From Pseudocercospora fijiensis CIRAD86 (taxonomy: Eukaryota > Ascomycota > Dothideomycetes > Mycosphaerellales > Mycosphaerellaceae), in NCBI RefSeq assembly GCF_000340215.1, contig NW_006921532.1, positions 8,057,735 through 8,121,734 of the forward strand: DNA of 64,000 bases. The letters run 5' to 3'. The notes beneath the pieces were generated by a model that saw nothing but the letters and a program-made list of their open reading frames with translations, was not told where the DNA came from and ran no database searches. A program made the position numbers and the translations under genes. Of the stretch, positions 44,108 through 54,684 are shown one piece after another. Each line of letters starts with the position of its first letter. The stretch's first letter is position 1.

Positions 44108-45220
44108 TTACATAATCCTCTCTGCAAGATTCATGATATCTTGAGGGCTTTCAGCGTTTTTCAGCTGTGTTCTCCAGTCGCGATCATTTTCTGTGGCAGC
44201 ACGCTTTCTCTGCTTTTGCCTGGTCGGAGTAGGTCCTTGTGTTTTATCCTGCCATCGCTTTTTCGCCACGACTTTGGGATTCGACACACCCATCACTCTC
44301 CACTTCTTAGGAGGCTTCATGCCCTGCTTCGCCATTTCTTCCCATTTCTTGACGCCTCGCTTCTCCCATCTTGCCATCCGCGCCGCTCGCTGCTCCTCAC
44401 TTGGCTTCCATTTGCTCTTAAGAATGCGGCGAATACTCTCGGGCGAAACTTCGAAATTGGCAGCGAGGACTGCTGTTGTGTATGTGGCTGGGTCTGAGGA
44501 ATGTAGCGCTCGAATACCCTCTAGCGAGTCGGGTGATAGTCGTTTCCGTGGTTGCCAACTAGTCTCACCAAATTTCTTCTGAAGCGCATGCTTCTCCACT
44601 TTCCATCGCTCATTTGATTTGATAAATTGCAGCTTCTTCTTCTTTTCCTCCTCCTTCTTTTCTTGCGCCTCTTCCAAGAGTTCTTTCACCTTTTCTCTTT
44701 GCCGTCTTTTTCTTTTCTCTGAAATTTTCTCAACCAGACGTTGCTTCCTTTTGGCTTGCTGCTTGACGACCGAAGGTCCTTCCAACTGGCCGATCTTCTC
44801 AATCACATTTTTCATTTGCGACTCCGTCTCTTGAGTCCGTAGGGAGTATTCCTCGAGCGCGGATGCAGCATTGTCTTGAGCTCCAGCAACAGCCAGAGGC
44901 GCCTGCGTATTTGATCTGAAAGCATTGGCGTGTCTACTTCTTTCTGATGCTGATGCGGCGAATTTGCCTTCTTCGATGCGTTTCAACTTGCGTAGCATGC
45001 GGTTTTGCGCTTTCGTTCTCGGTACTGCTGTATGCTCCGCGGATCCGGTTTTCGTTTCAGCTGAGCCGTTTCCCTGTGCTTGAGCTACACTGCTTGTTTC
45101 CGGGCGTCGCAGCGAAAGTCGTGTGCTGAATGAGCGGCATGCTTGGAAGAATGTTTGAGCTCGCTGCTGACGTAGGTTGACACCAGCAAATTCTCTGACA
45201 AGAATCTCCAGAGCCGTCAT
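44108..45220 (-). CDS. RRG9: Rrg9/neugrin-family mitochondrial protein
   Basis: An intronless frame of 370 residues. The N-terminus is basic, free of acidic runs and Ser/Arg-rich (QACRSFSTRLSLRR), a mitochondrial presequence. A Lys/Glu coiled coil fills the centre. The signature domain near the C-terminus reads KKFGETSWQPRKRLSPDSLE, GIRALHSSDPATYTTAVLAA, NFEVSPESIRRILKSKW and KPSEEQRAARMARWEKRG. Yeast Rrg9 is needed for respiratory growth and mitochondrial genome maintenance; animal neugrin acts in mitoribosome assembly. It is head-to-head with CPD1. Confidence 0.9.
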   Translation of the reverse strand: MTALEILVREFAGVNLRQQRAQTFFQACRSFSTRLSLRRPETSSVAQAQGNGSAETKTGSAEHTAVPRTKAQNRMLRKLKRIEEGKFAASASERSRHANAFRSNTQAPLAVAGAQDNAASALEEYSLRTQETESQMKNVIEKIGQLEGPSVVKQQAKRKQRLVEKISEKRKRRQREKVKELLEEAQEKKEEEKKKKLQFIKSNERWKVEKHALQKKFGETSWQPRKRLSPDSLEGIRALHSSDPATYTTAVLAANFEVSPESIRRILKSKWKPSEEQRAARMARWEKRGVKKWEEMAKQGMKPPKKWRVMGVSNPKVVAKKRWQDKTQGPTPTRQKQRKRAATENDRDWRTQLKNAESPQDIMNLAERIM

Positions 45221-45494
45221 CGAGCAAGTGCAGCGTGACAGACTTATCAGCCGTCAATTACAGAGAGCCCTTTCCAGACCAGACATACAGATATCTGCGG
45301 CTCTGCGGCTTCGGGATTAGTCATTCACTTACCCGCGGCCCTGCCGATTGTGGCAGGGCCCCTCAGCTCGGACATGTGGAACAAGCACCTTTCACCACCC
45401 ATGTCACTTTCTTCGAATAACCCCAGCCTTAGAAGCACCCCAGGACATCAAAGGAGCGCTCCCTCGAGATTGTGTTGTTCTCAGATTCGTCGAC
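45221..45494. promoter_or_regulatory. shared RRG9/CPD1 promoter
   Basis: Only 274 bases between the two divergent start codons. It contains the perfect hairpin at 45337-45360. Confidence 0.65.
45337..45360. repeat. perfect 9-bp inverted repeat, 6-base loop
   Basis: GGCCCTGCC, a GATTGT loop, then GGCAGGGCC. Both arms match perfectly and are GC-rich, so a transcript through it would form a stable stem about 135 bases before the CPD1 start codon. Confidence 0.95.
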
Positions 45495-46194
45495 ATGCCG
45501 GGTCTTTCACTCTGGCTCGTTCCCTACGACAATAGTCCTTTCACAAAAACAACACAAGAACTCATCTCCGAGACAGTGCCCAAACAATTCGACCTGGAAA
45601 ATCCACATGCATTTCCACCACATGTAACAATAACCTCTGATATCCCAGAAGAAGCTCTTCAAGGCAAACAACCTCAAGAATGGCTTGAAAGTCTTCAGCT
45701 TCCATCAGACTTCAAGAAAGAGCACAATGAAGTCCTTCTCGAGCTCGATACAGTAGAAGCCGAAGATCCATTCTTCCGGAAATTGAACATCGCGCTCAAG
45801 GAGAATGAGAATCTGAGGAAACTTGTGGCTGTCTGTCGACAGGCAGCTGGTCTAGAGGCTGACCATTTCGCGAAGAGTGAATATCGTCCCCATCTTTCGC
45901 TTATGTATGCAGAGCTACCTACGAAGGATGTCAGGAACAAGGTGGCATTGATTGAGATGAAGATTGGATTTGCCTTTGGGTGAGCGGACCCCTCGCTTGT
46001 TAGAAGTGCGATGATTGCTAACCATCGATTCTCGTTACAGAGATTTATTCGCATGCTGTGGCGGGGCATTGTGCATGGGCTCGAACTTGGTTCTGGTCGA
46101 TACGCGGAAGAACATCACCGAATGGAAGGACTCTGTAATTGCGAAACGAGACACCGGATGGGCAACATGGAGGGCGACTCGTAATTTGATATGA
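45495..46194 (+). CDS. CPD1: 2',3'-cyclic-nucleotide 3'-phosphodiesterase
   Basis: Exons 45495-45979 and 46041-46194 around a 61-base intron give 212 residues. The start MPGLSLWLVPYDNSPF is the family opening, so I reject the longer open frame upstream. Two HxT/S motifs of the 2H phosphoesterase fold are present: HVTITSD and HLSLMYAE. The second exon supplies the C-terminal strand (GGALCMGSNLVLVDTRKN, ITEWKDS). Cpd1 opens ADP-ribose 1'',2''-cyclic phosphate, a by-product of tRNA splicing. It is a soluble protein. Confidence 0.93.
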
Positions 46195-46358
46195 GAGCCA
46201 TCTCCTCATATCTTCATCCATGCTCCACAGCAGATGTCTATTGAGCAGGATACTCTTTGCATGGTTGACATAAGATTGCTTCGTGATGATGCGGCATACA
46301 TATTCCATTTCTGTGTCTCGTCAGCGCCACTTAAGGTTAGGAGACGCGAGCCATCATC

Positions 46359-49300
46359 CTATGCTCCGACCTGGACGCGAGAGGTTGCTGCATTCGCAAA
46401 CATAAGCAGCCCAGCCGCTGCTTCCCTGCGAGCTGCCTCCTCTAGAGCGATCCTCTGCTTGCGAGCCGCACCGCTGCGTTCTGCGTATCGGCTCATCTCG
46501 CCTTCGTCAACAAATTCAATGCTATGAATCATGTAAGACATGCCATCGTGCTTCTTCCACTCCCGAGACCACACATGGTGTCGATTCGTGGCTCCGTAAG
46601 ACTCCAAAGCCGGCAGGATCAGCACTGTGATGTGGGCATCGAAGCCTTCTGGTACCTTAACTGGCCTTCTTGGTTTCGCGTCTAGAGATAGTGGCGACTC
46701 CTCCGGACCGTCATTGTCGGAATCATTGCCGAACACTTCGTTGAGATCTTCGTTGTATTCGCCGAAGTCGCCTTTGATCCAGCCAGAATGCACTGCAGCA
46801 GCTATGACATCGGAGTCGTCTGTATATATGTCTGTACCCCAAATTTGGCGCCGCTTGCAAATTTCCTCGAAACTGTACGATTCTTTTGCTCGCGCAAGGC
46901 TTGAAGACAGGTAGTACCGAGGTACCCGAACAGTGTATGTGCAGTTTTCTTTTTCCGCGAAGACTGGTATGGGTTTCATCTTGCTGCTAAACTTGATCTT
47001 GGAATCGGCCGTTGTTTCTGCTGCAGGCGCAGGAGACAATTCAGTCGTGTATAGTTGCGTACCCAAATGCTTACGCGGCTTTCCAGCAGCTTCATCCAGA
47101 ACTCTCTTATTCTGCACAATCGTCGCCGGCTTCCTTGTCGCGGGCGCGCTCCTTGGCGCGTGGTGATGGTGATGGCCAACAGGATGCGCATGGTGATGAT
47201 GATGGTGGTGTGCTTGGTTGGCCATCAGGTTTGCGTGCGATAAGGGATTTGAAGGGTTGCGGAGCATATTAGAAGCTCCCGGAGCCTCGGTTCCATCGTG
47301 ATGGTGGTGGTGATGGTGATGATGCGGGTGTACATGGTGGTGATGGTGACTTGTGTGTATAGTCTTCGCCCGTTTGCTCGTACCACGCTGGGGATCGGGA
47401 GTGTTCCGTCCTTCAACGCCGTCACTTTCGTCGCGAGAACGTCGTCCGCTTTTTCTTCCCAGTCTCGTTCCCGACTTGGCTGCTCGTTGCTCGGTGACCT
47501 CGGCCGCAGCTGATCTAACGAGATCGCCGCTTTCCACGTGGCGTGCTGCTGGGCTCATGCGAGACGGTGTCGTGGTGCCATTGATGGGATGGCAGGGTGC
47601 TGGGGTTGTACCCACGCCAGAACCAAGCCCGGAGAACATGCGACCAAACTCCATTTTGATTCCCGGGTTGTCGCCGCCAGGTCCAATATGCCTAGGCTGC
47701 GCTCCCTGGACTGCTTGTGGCAATGGCGAATTCCGGCCGCGACGATTCAGTTCAGGACTGATGTTGAGAATTGCTTTGTGCATTGAGCTCTCGCTTTCCT
47801 TGCGCTGCTGCTCACGTTGAATAGTCTCCATTCTCTGGTGTTCTTCCAGCGTCACGGGCCGCTCGTGGAAACCATTACGCCCCCTCTCATACCCGCCCAG
47901 CTCTCCGACTGTTGGCGAATGACGTGAAATTTGTCTTCGCATTTCTGCCGCTCTACCTTCGATAGACTCTCTCGCAGGTTCCGGGGCTGGGTGCGAGGTG
48001 GGCGGATATGTCGGTCTAAACAGGGCTGTTTGTTCTTCTCTTGCGTGAACTCCATATCCAGGTCCGGAAGGATAGCGCATGGCGCCCTGATTGCTCCTCT
48101 CGCGCTCCATCTGAGGACTGCTAAACGAAGGTCGCTCTTGAGGATGTGATGTGATTCCATTGTGAGGAAAATGCGGCCGCTCGTGTCTGTGAAGCTCTGT
48201 CCTAGGTGGCTCCGCACTTCTTGGTGGTAGGTGCTCCGCAGCAGATCGAAAGCCACCAGTCCTATGGTCGAATATTGGCTCTCGCTGCTCTTGCATGCCA
48301 CCCGGGCGCTCGACCTCAGCAGGCTGGCTGATAGGCCGAGCAGGCGCGCCGTGGCCATTCAAGTGGTGTACATGCTCTTGCATCGGCGCCTGAAACGCCC
48401 GGAAGCTGTGTTGAGGCTCGCGACGGAATTGGGGTGATCCAAATGTACCGTCTCTTCTCGGCTCCGATCCGATTCTTGCTGGTTCGCCAAAGACTCCAGG
48501 TCGTGGAGGACTTGACTTGTTGTAGCCACGTTCTCCGCCCTCTCGATTGCTATACGACCGAGCTCTTCCTGGAGAAGTTGGCTGCATTGGCTTGGGAGTC
48601 TGCGCTGGCCCGGCATGCAAGCTGTGTGGAGACTCGTGCAGTCTGCGCTCCTCTCCTCCACCCAGGATCGCGGAAATGGACATCCCAGGGCGATGGTGAC
48701 TACCTGCAAGGTCGCGTACTCCTGCAAACGGCGAAGTCGTAGGAGGTCCTCGAGGCGCTCCCGCGCCCGGATGCAGTGAAGAAGATGGCGCATTCTGCGG
48801 CGAAGATGGAGGAGGCATGTTGCGTGCAGAGAAAGGCGGCGGCGGAGGCGGCGGCGGCTCGAGAGGTGCTACAGCGAGACTTGTGAGCTTCCAAACACTT
48901 CCCATATCAGCTGTTTCTCGCCCACTCACCTCCTACTTGCTGGGGAGGACTGCCGGCATTGCCCAGCGATCGTCGCCGAAGCGGATCGTAGGGCGGCGGC
49001 ATCGACGACATGCCATTACCTGGCGGTGGAGGCGGGAGAGAATGGCCCTGGGTGGGCGTGTGAGATGGCTGCGAGAGGTGGTGGTGGTGTGGTTGGGCTT
49101 GCGGCGAGCTGTTCACATTTCCTGCAGAAAGACTCTGTCAGCGATCATCGCAGAGCTTGGGAGAGCTGGCTGGCATAATAAGGTTGGGCTAGCTGGGCGA
49201 TATGCGCTAGTTCGAGACAGTGGGGTCGGGCTAGATTTTCGGAGTCTGTGCACTGATCATGTCACGGCCGGGATGCGTGTTTCTGTTCCAGGCCCACCCA

Positions 49301-49976
49301 GGCAGTTTGGCAGGGCCCTGTCGAAACCATCTCATCGTCGCATTGCGTAGCGGTGACGGCGACAGCAGCGGAGAGACAGCGCTGGCAGGCTCCGTTGCGG
49401 TGCGCAAAGCAGTACGCTGCAGTGCAGCGCTGACGGCGTCACCAGACAGCCCTGCTCGGCACGCCGATTATCGCGCAGCGGCCAACGTGCAGCTCAATGA
49501 CAGCACACCCTCATCAGGTACCTGAACTTGTCACTGCCGCCCGGCGTCGCTCCGTCTGAGCTGCAGCTCGTGAGCGCTGCTCTCGTGTCGTGCATGCAGC
49601 CTCCCAGCGCGCTTCCTTGGCACGATGGGAAGTGGTGTAGTGTAGCGAGAAGCCAGCTGTGGCCATGCGAGTGGAAGCAAGCCAGCTACCCGCTCTGCCT
49701 CTGGTGACTTGGGCGGGGCAGTTTGTGCTGTAGAATTGGAAACGTACCTTGCGCGGGAGGCCATCCCCTCGAGGGAGGGCCCGTACTGCCTCGTCTGCTG
49801 CCAGCGCGCGGGAGAAACGGGTCTCTATGGGTCGAAAACGGATCCGAAAAGGGCATCTGTACGGGCGGTTGGGCGGTGGGGGGAGGAAATGGCGACGGGT
49901 GGCTCGAAGGCGGCGGTGCGGTTTGGTTCTGGCCGACCTGTCGCTCTTGCGGACGCGAGAACGGGTTGCGATGCAT
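46359..49976 (-). CDS. RXT3: Rxt3-like subunit of the Rpd3L histone deacetylase complex
   Basis: Exons 49976-49748, 49121-48937 and 48887-46359 give 980 residues. The N-terminal two thirds are Pro/Ser/His-rich and disordered. Two His-rich blocks (encoded near 47290-47350 and 47155-47215) are notable. The conserved Rxt3 region lies in the last ~250 residues: NCTYTVRVPRYYL, KRRQIWGTDIYTDDSDVIAA, AVHSGWIKGDFGEYNEDLNE, VPEGFDAHITVLILPALESY and SREWKKHDGMSYMIHSIEFV. In yeast Rxt3 is a stable member of the large Rpd3 deacetylase complex. The joins keep frame (PPAQ-GNVNSS and SPPQQ-LTSLAVAPLE), with introns of 626 and 49 bases. The first intron is exceptionally long here, so the first exon is less certain than the rest. 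Confidence 0.86.
47150..47355. repeat. GTG/ATG-rich repeats encoding poly-histidine
   Basis: Two purine-rich GGTGAT/GGTGGT tracts on the plus strand encode long His runs of RXT3 on the minus strand (up to nine His in a row). They are separated by about 70 bases of ordinary sequence. Confidence 0.85.
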
Positions 49977-50529
49977 GATTGACCCCCGCGCGCCGTGTGA
50001 TCAGTTGCTCAGAGGTGCTGATGGCATGCGCATTCGTTTCGCGTGCTCACGAGACGCCAGATGCTAGGGATCATGGCTGGGGTAGCAGCTGGTCGGTGCT
50101 AGTCGGTGTAGAAAAGGCCCATCATAGCGAGAGGTGCGGTTGTTTCAGTTGTGAGGGTTGTAGTCGACTGTTGCAGAGGCACAACAGGAGGAAGGCAAGA
50201 CGAAACTCCAGCGATCGACAGAACGCCAGGACGGAAGCTCCCACTCTCCCTTCGCGCAGGATCCCTGGCCATGCCCCAGCGCGGCTCAAGCCTGCAGAGC
50301 CAACGGTATTCTAGGGTCCGTAGGAGCTGCTTTGGGCCCTGGCTGCAGTGCTTTCTGCCCAGCCCGGCGCTCTCACTTCAATAATTCGCACGTGCCTTCT
50401 TATCGTCGGCAGGGCCACGCCACGACTCTTCCTTGGATGCTCCAGCATCGTCCGCAGCTTCGAGCTTCCTCCACGGCATGCTCTCATTTCTGCACGACAA
50501 CTACCCGTAGCCCGTAAACCATGCTCCCC
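49977..50529. promoter_or_regulatory. shared RXT3/BTN1 promoter
   Basis: About 550 bases between divergent genes. No repeat or RNA gene noted. Confidence 0.5.
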
Positions 50530-52000
50530 ATGCCGGGAAGCCCACAGTCGTCATGGCGCCTATACCGCGCGCGGATCATGTCAAACTTCGAGGGTGCATC
50601 AGTTCGAATCTGCATCGCCTTCTGGCTCTTTGGTATGGCTGGCATCATCGTAGCCTGCCCCGTACTGCACCGCTTCATCGCTGACTCGTACAGGCTTGAT
50701 CAACAACATCTTTTACGTGATAATCCTCACTGCAGCCCTGGACCTCGTGGGTCCTTCGATACCAAAGGCCACCGTCCTATTGAGCTGCATCATCCCTGGC
50801 CTGGCGACGAAGATAGGTGAGAAAAGCTACAAGTGCACGGCGTACGGCGAACGTCTCACACACCCGCTGACACTTCTGCCTACCACTCCAGTCACCCCAT
50901 ACTTCATTCATTTGATACCCTATTCGTTGCGGGTGCTTTTGTTCGTTGGCTTTGCAACCTGCGGCATGCTAGCTGTTGCGCTTTCGCCGAATACCACAGA
51001 CGCCGCAGGCATCTCCAGTAAGATCGCAGGTATTGTGCTGGCAAACATTTCTTCGGGTGCTGGCGAAGTGAACTTTCTGGCGTTGTCGCATTATTACGGC
51101 CCTTTCAGTCTGGCAGCATGGGGTTCTGGCACGGGTGCCGCTGGGCTATTAGGCGCAGGAGCATATACGCTCGCCACCACTACTTTGGGCCTGAGCGTGC
51201 ATACTACTTTACTGTGCAGCGTGGTTCTCTCATTCGTGATGCTGGCTACTTATTTCCTTGTTCTCCCCCTCGGGCCTCTCAATGCTGCCGAGAGAAAGGA
51301 ATCCAATTATCATCGCGTGGAGTCTGAGGAACAAGACGATGATCTCGATCCAATCATGACTTCGCAGTCAGGCTTGCCAGATGAGCCGCCACGAAGATCG
51401 ATATCTCCAGCTTACAAGGCTGATCGATTCAGCTTGGCAATTCACGACTTGAAAATGAAGCTCATCCGCGCGAAGTCGCTGGTCATACCATATATGCTTC
51501 CGCTATTCTTGGTCTACCTGGCTGAATACACTATCAACCAAGGAGTTGCCCCCACGTTACTCTTTCCGCTTGAAAGCTCTCCTTTCAAGCGCTACCGAGA
51601 GTTCTATCCGACATATGGCACCATTTACCAGCTTGGTGTCTTCATTTCACGCTCATCTTTGCCATTCGTCCGCATACGCAGCCTTTACATACCGACTTGG
51701 CTGCAAGTGCTCAACCTCGCGGTACTTACAGCACAGGCACTATCGCCATTCATCCCGACTGTTTGGTTCGTCTTCGCCATAATATTGTGGGAAGGACTTC
51801 TAGGAGGCCTGGTTTATGTCTCGACTTTTGCTGCAATCAGAGAAGAGGTTTCAGAAGACGAGCGTGAGTTCTCGCTTGGAGCTGTAACTGTATCGGATAG
51901 CGCAGGCATCTTCTGTGCCGGTCTGCTTGGAGCAGGTATGGAGACGGCGTTGTGCGCCTGGCAAGTCAAGCATGGCAGAGATTGGTGCAGACAGCGCTAA
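50530..52000 (+). CDS. BTN1: Btn1/CLN3 (battenin) vacuolar membrane protein
   Basis: Exons 50530-50632, 50694-50816 and 50892-52000 give 444 residues; introns are 61 and 75 bases. Joined, the N-terminus reads SSWRLYRARIMSNFEG, VRICIAFWLFGLINNIFYVI and ILTAALDLVGPSIPKATVLL, then CIIPGLATKIVTPYFIHLIP, all family marks. ISSGAGEVNFLALSHYYG and EFSLGAVTVSDSAGI near the end also match. About eleven membrane segments. Btn1 is the yeast orthologue of human CLN3 and influences vacuolar pH and basic amino acid transport. The 75-base intron is a multiple of three with no stop, so frame would survive retention. An ATG nine bases earlier (50521) is also in frame. Confidence 0.93.
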
Positions 52001-52547
52001 GAAGAACGGCGAAGCTAGTGCTTGCTATGACCAGTCGATCAGCCGTCTTGGACAACGCTGCGATACATGATCAGACGGTCACGTCGCTTCACTACGAGAA
52101 TAGCGCTCGCAGCAATGCCGGCCTACACATATCGCGCTATGCGCTTGTCATATGCCCTTCATGCTCTCAGAGTCAAGCGAAGCAGAAGCGCTATTGCTGC
52201 CTCTTGGCTACTCTTTCAAGAGCGCAGCACTGAGTCTGGTCTGGTCAGCAACTGCTGCTCTTACCTCAAATCGACAATAGCATTCAGGAGAGCAAGCCCT
52301 CTGGTCCCAGTGGAGACTTCGGCCGCTTCGCTCAGAAAGGGTTTAGAAGCTCAATATGTCTTTACTTTCATCTGAGATCGACAAACGCCCTCACTATAAA
52401 AGCGTTGCGAAGGCACGTTTGAGTCACCAGACATCAACAAACCGTCACGCGGCCAAGGATTGACAGTATACGACGTGTGACACTGCAAGTCAACGACCAA
52501 GACGCTCTCCGATAATACGTACAATTCAATGGGCAATTGGGCGTGCA
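52001..52547. other. intergenic region
   Basis: About 550 bases, 3' end of BTN1 and promoter of the unknown gene. The CACGTTTGAGTCACCAGA stretch near 52412 includes a TGAGTCA AP-1/Gcn4-type site. Confidence 0.45.
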
Positions 52548-54159
52548 ATGATTATACAGACGACGAAAGCAACGCAGGCGGATTTCGTCCGCGACTTTGC
52601 GATCTGTAGTGATGATCTTGCCGATGAAAGTGATGCTACTCACACCACTGCTGATGAGGAAGATGCAAGGTCCGTTGACGACCACTATCGACAATCTTGG
52701 AAGTCTCTACCTCGCCTCGACACTGCTCCTGGACCAACTGCAGAAACGGTGAATCACTACGCGCTGTCCAGCAAGTCTCTCCCTCGTACCAACCATGACC
52801 AGACTGAAGCCGACGACGGTCGACCGTCGCCCAAACATTGGGCATTGTCGCAAAAGAGACTGCCCAGTAGTCTACCCCATATTGCTCAGATTGATAGCGA
52901 AGAAGCTGTTCTCGCGGAAGGCGTAGACAAGGATATTGTCCAGAGTTGTCAAGACAGTGCCAGCGCGATAAGCCCCGGAAATCTTGGAGGAGGTCCACGC
53001 AAGATATTTAGGCATTCAGCTATGACAGCCGAGGAACAGGCCCACAAAGCAGCCCTGCTGCGAGGAAAGATTGCGGAGTTCGATGCTGCGGCAGCTGCCG
53101 ATCAAGAATCATGCGCGAAGCACACCCCATCGATCGAGCCTACGAATGGACAGATCAATGTTCCGTCTGCCCACACGAGCGAAACAGCTAGAAAGAAGCG
53201 CAAATCTCGCCAAACCGACAGTCCTACTTCCACTGCTGAAGAGCCCAAGTCGGCGAAGAAGAAGGCACCCAGCAAGAACGCACGAAAGGAAATCGAGAGC
53301 AGCGATGAGAGCCCCTCTCGGCTCTGCTCGGATGTCTTCCTCTTCAGCCCACTCCCGACGCCCCTTCTTCAAGATGAGGTCGTGCGGACAAATCGAAAGC
53401 AAGGCAAGCAGAAAAAGACCAATGAGAAGGACAAAATTCTTTTCTTAAACCCGGAACTACAGATGCTCATGGTACGTGGCGCTCCTCTCGGCAACACTAT
53501 TTAGCAGGCTGACAGCAATAGGCGATGCTCAATCAACTAGGCAACGAACTGGAAAACGCTCTTGACGACATTGCCAATGACCTTGTTCAGTTCGCTGATG
53601 ATCCAACTAGCATTACGGAGACAATGTCTCTGGCAGAGCGTTGGAAAATCAACTCGCGGCAACAACTAAGCAGGCTCGTGAAGCAGCTTGAGCACTATGG
53701 CATAGTGCCGATGGGTGGCGTACAGGTACCTTACGGAAGCACTGCATGCAAGTTGAGCTTGAGTAGTTCATGCAGGGAAAGCTCATTCTTAGAGGTACGC
53801 GCACCGGGCAAATACTATCCTGCAAACGACATAGTGACACTGTACAGGACAGGCTCAATCATTTCGGCCTTCCGTTCGAGAATGCATTGGGCAGCCTTGT
53901 CAGAAAGATCGAAGAGCGCGTCAAAGATGAAGCCGCGGAAGAGGCAGCTATCGATGGAGCAACGGAGATCCTCGAGCAGTGGGTATCGGAGAACCGGCTG
54001 TATTTGTCTCGGCTTGTTTCCGTTCTCAGTCGCTCGAACACCAGTGCATCTGACAGGATACTTATGCCCATGGGCGAGGTGGTCTCGTCGTTACACAAAG
54101 ATTGTGGCAATCGCAAGGACTCTGCAGTTGTCAGTAAAGAGTCTGGAACCGTCGGCTGA
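52548..54159 (+). CDS. unknown protein with three SLPR repeats and a coiled-coil tail
   Basis: Exons 52548-53471, 53522-53725 and 53776-54159 with two 50-base introns give 503 residues. I recognise no family. Residues 46-56, 70-80 and 97-107 are three related units: HYRQSWKSLPR, HYALSSKSLPR and HWALSQKRLPS, spaced 24 and 27 residues. The middle is basic and Ser/Lys-rich (KKRKSRQTDS, KSAKKKAPSKNARK), consistent with a nucleus-directed protein. The last ~195 residues look helical and coiled-coil: LGNELENALDDIANDLVQFA, ERWKINSRQQLSRLVKQLEH, VRKIEERVKDEAAEEAAIDG. A second 40-base intron within the last exon was considered, but it would break the coiled-coil frame. Confidence 0.72.
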
Positions 54160-54684
54160 TCTTGGCATTTCAGCGTTAGAGGCCGTGTGGATGGTGGTAT
54201 CACCTGCTGGACTGCAGGACAGCACAGCTAGTCCGAAAATCTAGTCACGTGCATCCTGATATGTGATCAGCATCATAGAAGCTGCAGCGTTGCTCAATGT
54301 GCTCTGCGAGAGCCGGAAGAATAATAATGAGCGAGGGAAAGCAAGCAGCCAAGAACAATACCATCTTGACACGTGCTTTGCGCATTAAACCCCATTCGGT
54401 GCCCTAGCAACCACATGGCCCTTGTAACTTGGAACTCTCTGCCCTTCTTTCTCCACTGCTTTCCCTCTCCTGTACCACCACACTTCAATTTGCCTTGTGT
54501 TCATAGCATTCCATAATACCGCTACTTCACTGTAAGCCTGGGCCCCAATCATTGTCGCAATCGCGCAGAACTCTAACACAACGCGGTCTTATAGCTCCTT
54601 AATCAGCCCTCCAGCTGTCACCTACGCGACTTGCTGCCCTACACGGCCGTGCCGGCTCTCGATCCACAACACCTCGCCGTCGCT
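54160..54684. other. intergenic region
   Basis: About 525 bases, presumably 3' end of the unknown gene and promoter of the next one. No RNA gene or repeat recognised. Confidence 0.5.

Noticed and set aside
53795..53834. A further 40-base intron in the unknown SLPR-repeat gene
   Set aside because: It has GT-AG ends but would shift the frame away from the coiled-coil sequence that continues without it, and it is shorter than any other intron here.
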